From positions 744,001 to 808,000 of the forward strand of contig NZ_LAIR01000002.1 in assembly GCF_001247745.1 (NCBI RefSeq): a stretch of 64,000 bases of DNA. The letters are read 5' to 3'. This DNA comes from Luteipulveratus halotolerans. GTDB lineage: Bacteria; Actinomycetota; Actinomycetes; Actinomycetales; Dermatophilaceae. The notes beneath the pieces are model-generated. The model searched no databases. It was not told the DNA's origin and saw only the letters and a program-made list of their open reading frames with translations. Every line of letters starts with the position of its first letter. Position 1 is the first letter of the stretch. The position numbers were made by a program, and so were the translations under genes. Of the stretch, positions 1 through 7,637 are shown in pieces.

Positions 1-488
1 CCCTGGTTGGCCAGGTCGATCAGTCGGCCGGGTGTGCCGACGACGACCTCGACGCCCTTCTTGAGCGCCTCGATCTGGGGCTCGTACGCGCGACCGCCGT
101 AGACGGTGAGCACCCGGATACCGCGCTTCTTGCCGGCGCGCTCGAGGTCACCGGACACCTGCACGGCCAGCTCGCGGGTCGGGGCGACCGCGAGGGCCTG
201 GGGCTTGCCCGGGGCGGGCAGGTCGGCGTACCCCGCATCGCCCGGGGCGACCGTGCGGTTGAGCAACGGGACGCCGAAGCCGAGCGTCTTGCCGGTGCCG
301 GTCTTGGCCTGGCCGATGATGTCGTGGCCGCTGAGCGCCACCGGCAGGGTCATCGCCTGGATGGGGAAGGGCGTGGTGATGCCGGCGTCGGCCAGCGCGC
401 CCACGATGTCGGGGTGGACGTCGAAGTCGGCGAAGGTCTGCTCCGCTGCGGGTGCCTCGTCCGGCGCGGGCGTGATCTGGTCGGTCAT
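1..488 (-). CDS. DEAD-box RNA helicase, amino-terminal part (runs off the left edge)
   Basis: ATP-dependent RNA helicase of the RhlE/DeaD group, expected to act on structured RNA in the cytoplasm. About 162 residues are present. The Q motif lies near residues 20-44 (FPIQ), motif I near 60-68 (AKTGTGKT), motif Ia is APTRELA, and TPGR (motif Ib) comes just before the window edge; DEAD itself and the second RecA lobe lie outside. The ATG at 488 gives a start typical of the family. Its neighbours (ferritin-like gene, DUF3107, TetR, moeZ) match the actinobacterial location of rhlE, so this is a core gene. The family is certain, the subfamily is inferred. Confidence 0.9.
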   Translation of the reverse strand, partial: MTDQITPAPDEAPAAEQTFADFDVHPDIVGALADAGITTPFPIQAMTLPVALSGHDIIGQAKTGTGKTLGFGVPLLNRTVAPGDAGYADLPAPGKPQALAVAPTRELAVQVSGDLERAGKKRGIRVLTVYGGRAYEPQIEALKKGVEVVVGTPGRLIDLANQ

Positions 489-686
489 GAGCTGCTCTCT
501 GATCGGCAGGTGGGCCACGCGCACGTCGTCGTGCGGGCCACACCGTGGCGTGCGGGCCGATCGGAGCTCTCGCAGGGCGCGTCCCTCAGGTGGGGAATGC
601 GCCGGGTCATGAAGGTCACAGGCCGACCGGGCACCAGTTGTCCTGGCCACTCTAACCGTGCAGCGCCGGATCGTTAGCATCCACGT

Positions 687-1376
687 ATGGCAACCAGTAC
701 CGGGCGCGATCTCGCCGACCCCTCGTTCCGCGCCGGCGTCGTCGAGCTGTGCGGCGCTCTCGCCTACGGCGAGCTCGTCGGTTTCTTCATGATCGTGCAC
801 GACGCGGAGACCGCTCCGCGGTTGTCGGACCGCATCGCGCTGGCCCGCCTCGCGGCGCACGAGCTGGAGCAGTACGAACGTCTCTCGGGCCGGGTCACCG
901 AGCTGGGCGGCGATCCCGAGACGGCGATGGCGCCGTTCACCGAGGGCTTCGACGACTGGCACCGGCGTACACCCGCAGGCAGCTGGCTCGAGGGCCTGAT
1001 GAAGGTCTACGCCGGCCACACCCTCGCGACCGACTTCTACCGTGAGATCTCGGCGTACGTCGACCCCGAGACCAAGGCCCTGGTCGAGGAGGTGCTGCAC
1101 GACACCGGCCACCTCGACTTCGCCGAGCGCACACTGCGTGAGGCCATCTCGCAGGACCCTGCGGCGGGTGGGCGACTCGCGCTCTACGGTCGCCGGCTCA
1201 TCGGCGAGGCGCTCTCGCAGGCTCAGCGCGTGGCCGCCGAGCGTGACGCGATCACCAACCTGCTGGTCGACGACGGCTCCGGCAACGGCGCCGACCTGGC
1301 CGAGCTGACACAGATGTTCGCGCGCATCACGCAGGCCCACACCGACCGCATGGAGTGGCTCGGCCTGTCGGCCTGA
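687..1376 (+). CDS. ferritin-like fold protein (MiaE-like)
   Basis: A 229-residue helical protein of the actinobacterial ferritin-like fold family. Carboxylate and histidine clusters such as YGELVG and HELEQYE in the first 60 residues and VLHDTGHLDFAE near 140 resemble a di-iron site of a four-helix bundle. The family is often annotated as tRNA hydroxylase (MiaE)-like, but the reaction in actinobacteria is unproven and I do not assign it. It sits between the divergent helicase gene and a strong bidirectional terminator, so it is probably monocistronic. The ATG at 687 is the first start of a frame that covers the whole domain. Confidence 0.8.
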   Translation: MATSTGRDLADPSFRAGVVELCGALAYGELVGFFMIVHDAETAPRLSDRIALARLAAHELEQYERLSGRVTELGGDPETAMAPFTEGFDDWHRRTPAGSWLEGLMKVYAGHTLATDFYREISAYVDPETKALVEEVLHDTGHLDFAERTLREAISQDPAAGGRLALYGRRLIGEALSQAQRVAAERDAITNLLVDDGSGNGADLAELTQMFARITQAHTDRMEWLGLSA

Positions 1377-1392
1377 CCGCTGCTCGTACGAC

Positions 1393-1425
1393 GAAGGGCC
1401 CCGTCTCGGTGAGACGGGGCCCTTC
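1393..1425. terminator. bidirectional rho-independent terminator
   Basis: A perfect 15-bp inverted repeat (GAAGGGCCCCGTCTC and its complement) with a 3-base loop lies between the convergent ferritin-like and GlsB-type genes. It can end transcription from both sides. Confidence 0.85.
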
Positions 1426-1442
1426 GGTCGTGCGGGTGCGGG

Positions 1443-1754
1443 TCAGTGCGCCCGGCTGTTGCCACTGAGGTCAGTGGGCAGACCGGAGCGGACCTTCTTG
1501 GCCTGCATACCGGCGTAGATCGACACACCGATGGCGCCGAGGACCACGCTGATGATGAGCGGGATCCACTGGATGCCGCCGTTGTCGTCGACGTCGAGCA
1601 GCGAGTAGCTGATGAATCCACCGATCAGCGCGGCGACGATGCCGATGATGATCGTCGGCGCCCAGCCGATCGACTGCTTGCCCGGAAGGACCAGGCGAGC
1701 GAGGGCTCCGACGACGATGCCGATGATGAGCCAGACGATGATGTTGCCGATCAT
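1443..1754 (-). CDS. GlsB/YeaQ/YmgE family stress-associated membrane protein
   Basis: A 103-residue small integral membrane protein with about three hydrophobic segments: residues 1-20 (IIVWLIIGIVVGALARL), about 30-50 (TIIIGIVAALIGGFIS) and about 60-80 (WIPLIISVVLGAIGVSIY). The glycine-rich pattern and G-A-L-A-R-L-V-L-P-G-K element are typical of the transglycosylase-associated/GlsB family linked to envelope stress; the molecular role is unknown. The ATG at 1754 is preceded by GGGAG at good spacing, which rules out the longer upstream start. It ends at the shared terminator at 1393-1425. Confidence 0.85.
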   Translation of the reverse strand: MIGNIIVWLIIGIVVGALARLVLPGKQSIGWAPTIIIGIVAALIGGFISYSLLDVDDNGGIQWIPLIISVVLGAIGVSIYAGMQAKKVRSGLPTDLSGNSRAH

Positions 1755-1932
1755 GGGATGACTCCCTTCGGGCCGTGTCCCCACGGCCGCCTCAACGTCC
1801 CGCACCGTGAGGGTCGGTACGGGTGCTTCTGAGGCCGACTGTGCCGCTGATGGCGGCTGTTGGCAAGCCCGCAGACCGGCGTGCTCGCCGAGAACCCAGG
1901 TGTGACGAGTGTGACCGGTGTGCTGTGAGGGG

Positions 1933-2154
1933 TCAGCCGCCGAAGCCGACGCGACCCTTGTTCTCGGCGCCGATGTCGATGTAGCCGAGAACGCCGGCCG
2001 GCACCGTGACGCTGTGCCCGGCCTCGTCGACGAGGGTCAGCGGCGTGCCCGCGGTGAGCGCCTCCTGGACGAGCGCCTGCACCTCGTCGGGCGACTGGTT
2101 GGACTGGATGACGACCTCGCGTGCGACGTGCTGCACGCCGATCCTGACCTCCAC
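1933..2154 (-). CDS. DUF3107 family protein
   Basis: A 73-residue conserved actinobacterial protein of unknown function (Rv3208A-like). It starts VEVRIGVQ, contains an acidic central helix and ends in a glycine-rich GRVGFGG tail, as the family does. The GTG at 2154 is chosen because it follows a GAAGGGA ribosome site and gives the normal family length; the longer upstream reading begins in non-conserved sequence. It lies immediately downstream of the TetR gene on the same strand, a conserved pairing in actinobacteria. Confidence 0.85.
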   Translation of the reverse strand: MEVRIGVQHVAREVVIQSNQSPDEVQALVQEALTAGTPLTLVDEAGHSVTVPAGVLGYIDIGAENKGRVGFGG

Positions 2155-2244
2155 GGTGGAATCCCTTCGGTGGTGGGCTCGACTCACGGTGCGGGCATGC
2201 TCCGCAGCCGGCCGCAACGATATGACTGTCGAGGGCAACGCCGG

Positions 2245-2892
2245 TCAGGCGCCCGGGTGTTCCCCGGGCCCTTCGTCGGTGAGCGGCAGACCGCCCAGAC
2301 CACGCCAGCCGAGCTTGGAGACCAGGAAAGCGGCCTCCTCGCGCGGGATGGACGTGCCCTTGCTCAGCCAGTAGCGGGCGACGACCTGGCACATGCCGAC
2401 CATCGCCATGCCGATCAGGTGCGCCTGCTCGTCCGGGAGGCCGGTGTCCTCCTTGACGACGAGCGAGATCTCGTGGGCGCACTGGCCCATCATTCGCTCG
2501 ACGCGCTCGGCGACGGCGGGCTCGTTGATCAGGTCGGACTCGAAGACCATCCGGAACGCGGCGTCCTTGCGCTCGACGAACTCGAAGAACGCCTCGACCG
2601 TGGCCGCGACGCGCTGGGCGTTGTCGGTGGTCGACCCCAGGGCGGTCTGCACGAGCACCGGCAGCTGCGCGGTGTGGGTGTCCATCAGGGCGAGGTAGAG
2701 GTCGAGCTTGCCGGGGAAGTGCTGGTAGAGCACCGGCTTGCTGACCTGGGCCCGGTCGGCGATCTCGTCCATCGCGGTGGCGTGGTAGCCCGACTCGACG
2801 AAGACCGACTGCGCCGCCTCCATGAGCTGGGCGCGTCGCGCCGATCGCGGCAGACGGCTCGTGCGCCCGCGTCCCTCAGACAGTGTCGTCAC
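2245..2892 (-). CDS. TetR family transcriptional regulator
   Basis: A 215-residue repressor-type protein. The helix-turn-helix lies at about residues 35-60 (MDEIADRAQVSKPVLYQHF) and is followed by a helical ligand-binding domain. It is the Rv3208-type regulator that accompanies DUF3107 and moeZ in actinobacteria. GTG start at 2892. It is divergent from moeZ across about 120 bp, so it may control itself, DUF3107 and possibly moeZ. The ligand is unknown. Confidence 0.9.
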   Translation of the reverse strand: MTTLSEGRGRTSRLPRSARRAQLMEAAQSVFVESGYHATAMDEIADRAQVSKPVLYQHFPGKLDLYLALMDTHTAQLPVLVQTALGSTTDNAQRVAATVEAFFEFVERKDAAFRMVFESDLINEPAVAERVERMMGQCAHEISLVVKEDTGLPDEQAHLIGMAMVGMCQVVARYWLSKGTSIPREEAAFLVSKLGWRGLGGLPLTDEGPGEHPGA

Positions 2893-3011
2893 CTCGTACT
2901 CCTCACCAAGCGGCTCCGTCTCGGCATCCTATGCCGCGGCCTACTGGCCAGTCACAGGTACGCCCCGGTGAGTTGCGTGTGAACGTCAGGCCCCGGGGCG
3001 ACAATGGTCGG

Positions 3012-4136
3012 GTGACTGCCGAGCGCTACGCCCGCCACCTGCTCCTGCCCGAGGTCGGCCCCGCGGGCCAGCAGCGTCTGCGCGACGCCCGCGTCCTGGT
3101 GATCGGTGCCGGCGGCCTCGGGTCACCCGTGCTGCTCTACCTCGCCGCAGCCGGGGTGGGCCGTCTGGACGTGGTCGACGACGACGTCGTCGACCTCACC
3201 AACCTGCAGCGTCAGGTCGTCCACGGCACGGCTGCGGTCGGCGGGCTGAAGGTCGAGTCCGCGCGAGCGCGCCTCCTCGACCTCAACCCGGAGGTCGAGG
3301 TCGTCGTGCACCCCGAGCGGGTGACGGCGGCCAACGTCATGGCGCTGGTGGAGCACGCGGACGTCGTCGTCGACGGCACCGACAACTTCGCCACCCGCTA
3401 CCTGGTCAACGACGCCTGCGCGCTCGCCGGCGTACCGCTGGTGTGGGGCTCGATCCTGCGGTTCGACGGCCAGGTGTCGGTGTGGTGGCGCGGCCACGGA
3501 CCGTGCTACCGCTGCGTGTTCCCGACACCGCCCGAGCCGGGTCAGGTGCCCTCGTGCGCCGAGGGCGGCGTGCTCGGCGCGGTGGCGGCGACGATCGGGT
3601 CGGTGCAGGCCACCGAGGCGGTCAAGCTCGTCGTCGGCATCGGCGAGCCCCTGGTCGGCCGGCTTCTCGTCCATGACGCGCTCTCGCAGCGGTGGCGTGA
3701 GCTGACCGTACGCCGCAACCCGGCCTGTGCGGTCTGCGGCGACGAGCCGTCGATCACCGAGCCCACCGACCTGGTGCAGGCGTGCGCGCCCGAGCCGGTC
3801 GGCGTACGCACCATCGAGCCGCGCGAGCTGGCCGCCCTGCTGCACGGTCCAGCGGGCGTACGCCTCGTCGACGTGCGCGGTGACGGTGAGCGCGCGATCG
3901 CCGCGATCGAGGGGAGTGAGCCGGTGCACCTCGACGCGTTCCGGTCGGGGGAGGCGCTGCCCGAGCTGGCGCGGACGCCGGCCGACGTTCCGCTGGTCAT
4001 CACGTGCAAGTCGGGCGCTCGGTCGGCCGAGGCGGTTCGTCTCCTGCGTGAGGCGACCGGTCGCGAGGCGCGCTCGCTCGACGGGGGAGTGCTCGCCTGG
4101 GCGCGCGACGTCGACCCGACGATGGCGACCTACTGA
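3012..4136 (+). CDS. moeZ: MoeZ/MoeB-type adenylyltransferase with rhodanese domain
   Basis: Activates the C-terminus of small sulfur-carrier proteins by adenylation and then passes sulfur to them (molybdopterin, thiamine or cysteine routes). The N-terminal ThiF/E1 domain has the ATP-binding GAGGLGS near residues 32-38. CYRC near 165 and CAVC near 240 are the zinc-binding pairs, and SCAEGG holds the conserved cysteine. The C-terminal rhodanese domain carries the active loop CKSGARS near residue 332. At 374 residues it is slightly shorter than the common 390. GTG at 3012 starts the conserved sequence. Its stop overlaps the next start by one base, making it the head of an operon with the ATL and adn genes. 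Confidence 0.9.
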   Translation: MTAERYARHLLLPEVGPAGQQRLRDARVLVIGAGGLGSPVLLYLAAAGVGRLDVVDDDVVDLTNLQRQVVHGTAAVGGLKVESARARLLDLNPEVEVVVHPERVTAANVMALVEHADVVVDGTDNFATRYLVNDACALAGVPLVWGSILRFDGQVSVWWRGHGPCYRCVFPTPPEPGQVPSCAEGGVLGAVAATIGSVQATEAVKLVVGIGEPLVGRLLVHDALSQRWRELTVRRNPACAVCGDEPSITEPTDLVQACAPEPVGVRTIEPRELAALLHGPAGVRLVDVRGDGERAIAAIEGSEPVHLDAFRSGEALPELARTPADVPLVITCKSGARSAEAVRLLREATGREARSLDGGVLAWARDVDPTMATY

Positions 4137-4471
4137 TGGCTGATCTCGACCGTGTCGAGGAGCTGCCCGAGCTCGCCGACCTCGTCCTCGCGATCGTCGA
4201 CCAGGTGCCCGAGGGGTTCGTGACGACCTACGGCGACGTGGCCGCGGTCGCCGGCACGGGGCCGCGCCAGGTCGGTGCGGTGATGTCGCAGTACGGCTCG
4301 CTCGCGGCCTGGTGGCGTGTGCTGCGGGCCGACGGTCGCCCACCGCAGGGGCACGAGGACGAGGCGGTCGCGTTCTACCGCGAGGAGGACACCCCGATGC
4401 GCAACGGGCGGGTCGACCTGCGCCGGGCACGCCACACGCTGCACAGCATCGAGGACGTCGGACCTGCGTGA
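4136..4471 (+). CDS. alkyltransferase-like (ATL) protein, MGMT family
   Basis: A 111-residue protein with the DNA-binding half of O6-alkylguanine-DNA alkyltransferase: TYGDVAAVAG and then PRQVGAVMS (helix-turn-helix region). The position of the acceptor cysteine motif PCHR reads AWWRVLRADG, so the reactive cysteine is replaced by tryptophan, as in ATL proteins. These bind alkylated guanine and hand it to nucleotide excision repair rather than repairing it directly. ATG overlaps the moeZ stop by one base, and adnA starts five bases after its stop, so the repair genes are translationally linked. Confidence 0.88.
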   Translation: MADLDRVEELPELADLVLAIVDQVPEGFVTTYGDVAAVAGTGPRQVGAVMSQYGSLAAWWRVLRADGRPPQGHEDEAVAFYREEDTPMRNGRVDLRRARHTLHSIEDVGPA

Positions 4472-4475
4472 TGGG

Positions 4476-7400
4476 ATGGCGCGCGTGCTGAAGATGCGAC
4501 GCGCCGCCGACCCCACGGCCGTGCTGCCCGTCCTCGACGGCGTCCAGCGCGAGGCGGTCGAGTTCGACGGCCGGGCCCTGACCGTGCTGGGTGCTCCGGG
4601 CACGGGCAAGACCACCACCGCCGTCGAGATGGTGGTCGAGGCCGTGGCCCGCGGCGTACGACCCGAGCACTGCCTGCTGCTCTCGCCGACCCGTGTGGCA
4701 GCCGGCGCGCTGCGTGACAGGGTCACGTCGCGGCTCGCGGGCACGACCACCGAGCCGGTGTCGCGCACTCACCAGGCTCTCGGGTTCGGGCTCCTGCGCC
4801 AGGCCGCCTCGTTGCGTGGCCTGCCGGCGCCGCGGCTGCTCAACGGGCCTGAGCAGGACGTCGTGCTCAAGGAGCTGCTCGAGGGCTATGCCACCGGTCT
4901 CGCGCCGGAGCCGCCATGGCCGGCGTACGTGCGAGAAGCGTTGCCCACCAGGGGTTTTCGGGCCGAGCTGCGCGATCTGCTGATGAGGGCGGTCGAGCAC
5001 GGACAGGAGTCCGACGACCTGCGCAGGCTCGGTGTCGAGCACGACCGGCCCGAGTGGGTGGCGGCGGCGCAGGTGCTCGACGACTACGACGAGGTGACAG
5101 CGCTGTCGCGCCCGGGGGCGTACGACCCGGCCTGGATCCTCGGGTCGGCTGCCGACCTGCTGCTCGAGGACGACGAGGCGCTGCGGCGCGTGCGCGACAG
5201 CGTGCGGTTCGTCGTCGTCGACGACGCCCAGGAGCTGACCTCCGCTGCTGCGCGGCTGCTGCGCGTGGTCGTCGGCCCGCAGACCCAGGTGCGGCTGGTG
5301 GCCGACCCCGACACCACGGTGCAGGGTTTTCGCGGTGCCGACCCGCGGCTGTTCGGCACGCTCGCGACCGAGTGGGGTGCCGACGAGGTACGCCGGCTGC
5401 AGGTCTCGTACAGGCAGCCCGAGGCACTGCGCGCGGTCAGCGAACGCGTGAGCGCGCGCATCGGCGCCGTGAGCGGCGCGCTGCACCGCGAGACGCAGAC
5501 CCGCAGTGGCGGCGTGGTCGAGGTCGCGCTGCTGCGCGCGGTGTCGCAGGAGGCCGCGCACGTCGCGGGCCTGCTGAGGCGGGCTCACCTGATCGACAAC
5601 GTCGCCTGGAGCGACATGGCGGTCATCGTGCGCGGGCAGGGCCGTACGGGCTCGCTGCGCCGCGCGCTCGCGGCGTCCGGAGTGCCCGTCGCGGTGCCGC
5701 CCACGACCGTGCCGCTGCGCGACGAGCCCGCCGTCCGACCGTTCCTCACCCTGATCGAGGTGGCTCTGCGGCTCGCCGCAGAGCCACCTACGGACCCCGA
5801 CCAGGCGGGTGAGTCGGCCCTGCCGATCACACCCGAGGTCGCGACGGACGTGCTGACCTCACCGCTCGGGGCCGCCGACGCCGTCGCGCTGCGGCGGATG
5901 CGGCGCGCGCTGCGCAGCGTCGAGCTCGAGTCGGGCGGCAGCCGCACGGGTGACGAGCTGCTCGCGGCGTCCGTGCTCGACCCTGCTCAGCTGACGCTGC
6001 ACGGCCCGGAGGTCGCGCCCGCGCGCAGGGTCGCCAGGGTCGTCCAGGCCGGTGTCACGGCTGCGCGTGTCGACAACGCCACCGCCGAGACCGTGCTGTG
6101 GGCGATGTGGCAGGCGTCGGGCCTGGCCGAGCCGTGGTCGTCCGCGGCGCTCGCGGGTGGCCCGGCCGGTGCCCGGGCCGACCGCGACCTCGACGCGGTC
6201 GTGGCGCTGTTCGGTGCGGCGGCGGCGTACGTCGACCGGTTGCCCCAGTCGGGGCCTGCCGACTTCCTCGAGCACGTTCGTGGGCAGGACGTGCCGGGTG
6301 ACACGCTCGTCGCCCGCGCGCCCGACGACGAGTGCGTCTCGCTCATGACTCCGGCCGGCGCGGCGGGGCGCGAGTGGCACACCGTCGTGGTCGCCGGCGT
6401 CCAGGAAGGCGTCTGGCCCGACCTTCGGCTGCGCGGTTCGCTGCTCGGATCCGAGCGCCTCGTCGACGTGCTCACCGAGCGCGGCAGCACGCTGCGGGCC
6501 GCGCAGGCCGCGGTGCGCTACGACGAGACGCGGCAGTTCCTCGTCGCCTGCTCGCGCGCCCGTGAGCGTCTGGTCGTGACGGCGGTGCGCTCCGAGGACG
6601 AGCAGCCCTCGGTCTACCTCGACATCGTCGATCCCCTTGACGTGCAAGGAGATTCGTCTCACGACGAGCTGCGCGAGTTCACCGATGTGCAGCGTCCGAT
6701 GACGTTGCAGGCGGCCGTGGCCGAGCTGCGCCGCGAGGTCGCGGTCGGCGACGACGAACAGCGTGCCGAAGCCGCCGCCGCGCTGTCCCGGCTCGCCCGC
6801 GAGCACGTCCCGGGCGCTGATCCGGCGTCGTGGTGGGCGCTCACCGAGCTGTCCGACGACCGACCGCTGCGGCGGCCCGACCAGCTCGTCGGGGTGTCGC
6901 CGTCCAAGGTCGACCAGTTCGCCACCTGCGGGCTCAACTGGCTGCTCACGACGTGCGGTGGCGAGGGGCCCGACGTCGGTGCGGCCACGCTCGGCACGCT
7001 CGTCCACGAGGTCGCCGCCGAGCTCGGTGACACCGAGCCCGAGCGCATGCACGACGTGCTCGACGAGCGGTGGCCGCGGCTGGGCCTGGGCGAGGGATGG
7101 ATCTCCGAGCGCAAGCGCCAGGAGGCGCACCGCATGCTCGACCGGCTCGCCGACTACCTCGACAGCGCGGCGGCCATGGGCTGGCGCAAGGCCGCGGTCG
7201 AGATCGCCTTCGACGTCGAGGTCGGACGGGCACGGCTGCGCGGTCGTGTCGACCGGCTCGAGCAGCACGACGAGCACGGGCTGCGGATCATCGACCTCAA
7301 GACCGGCAGTAGCAAGCCCACCAAGGACCAGCTGACCGAGCACCCCCAGCTCGGCGCCTACCAGGTCGCGGTGGCCGAGGGCGGGTTCGACGAGGGCGAC

Positions 7401-7637
7401 GTCGCGGGTGGCGCGGCGCTGGTCCAGCTCGGCAAGGCCGGCCTCAAGGGCCGTGCCGACGTGCAGGCGCAGCCGGCCATCGAGCCGGGTGACGAGCACT
7501 CGTGGGCCCACGACGTCGTACGCGCCACGGCCGACGGGATGGGCGCGGCCACCTTCGTCGCGACGGTGAGTGATCGCTGTGGTGTCTGCCCCGTACGCCG
7601 GTCGTGCCCGCTCCAGCCCGAGGGGCAGGCGATCTGA
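4476..7637 (+). CDS. adnA: AdnA-type helicase-nuclease subunit
   Basis: First subunit (1053 residues) of the AdnAB double-strand-break end-resection motor-nuclease of actinobacteria. The N-terminal UvrD-like motor has Walker A GAPGTGKTTT near residue 40 and a variant motif II, DDAQ, near 249. A C-terminal RecB-like nuclease domain shows a D-L-K motif (IIDLKTG) near 940. A cysteine in ATCGLNWLL plus the C-terminal CGVC and C spacing (RCGVCPVRRSC) suggests an iron-sulfur staple around the nuclease domain. ATG at 4476 follows the ATL stop directly. Length and order match Rv3202c. The one-base stop/start overlap with adnB implies coupled synthesis of the heterodimer. Confidence 0.9.
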   Translation: MARVLKMRRAADPTAVLPVLDGVQREAVEFDGRALTVLGAPGTGKTTTAVEMVVEAVARGVRPEHCLLLSPTRVAAGALRDRVTSRLAGTTTEPVSRTHQALGFGLLRQAASLRGLPAPRLLNGPEQDVVLKELLEGYATGLAPEPPWPAYVREALPTRGFRAELRDLLMRAVEHGQESDDLRRLGVEHDRPEWVAAAQVLDDYDEVTALSRPGAYDPAWILGSAADLLLEDDEALRRVRDSVRFVVVDDAQELTSAAARLLRVVVGPQTQVRLVADPDTTVQGFRGADPRLFGTLATEWGADEVRRLQVSYRQPEALRAVSERVSARIGAVSGALHRETQTRSGGVVEVALLRAVSQEAAHVAGLLRRAHLIDNVAWSDMAVIVRGQGRTGSLRRALAASGVPVAVPPTTVPLRDEPAVRPFLTLIEVALRLAAEPPTDPDQAGESALPITPEVATDVLTSPLGAADAVALRRMRRALRSVELESGGSRTGDELLAASVLDPAQLTLHGPEVAPARRVARVVQAGVTAARVDNATAETVLWAMWQASGLAEPWSSAALAGGPAGARADRDLDAVVALFGAAAAYVDRLPQSGPADFLEHVRGQDVPGDTLVARAPDDECVSLMTPAGAAGREWHTVVVAGVQEGVWPDLRLRGSLLGSERLVDVLTERGSTLRAAQAAVRYDETRQFLVACSRARERLVVTAVRSEDEQPSVYLDIVDPLDVQGDSSHDELREFTDVQRPMTLQAAVAELRREVAVGDDEQRAEAAAALSRLAREHVPGADPASWWALTELSDDRPLRRPDQLVGVSPSKVDQFATCGLNWLLTTCGGEGPDVGAATLGTLVHEVAAELGDTEPERMHDVLDERWPRLGLGEGWISERKRQEAHRMLDRLADYLDSAAAMGWRKAAVEIAFDVEVGRARLRGRVDRLEQHDEHGLRIIDLKTGSSKPTKDQLTEHPQLGAYQVAVAEGGFDEGDVAGGAALVQLGKAGLKGRADVQAQPAIEPGDEHSWAHDVVRATADGMGAATFVATVSDRCGVCPVRRSCPLQPEGQAI

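Noticed and set aside
3123..5588. An 821-codon open frame antisense to moeZ, the ATL gene and adnA
   Set aside because: High-GC third-position bias keeps the antisense frame open. It has no recognisable domain, and the sense strand encodes three clear conserved proteins.
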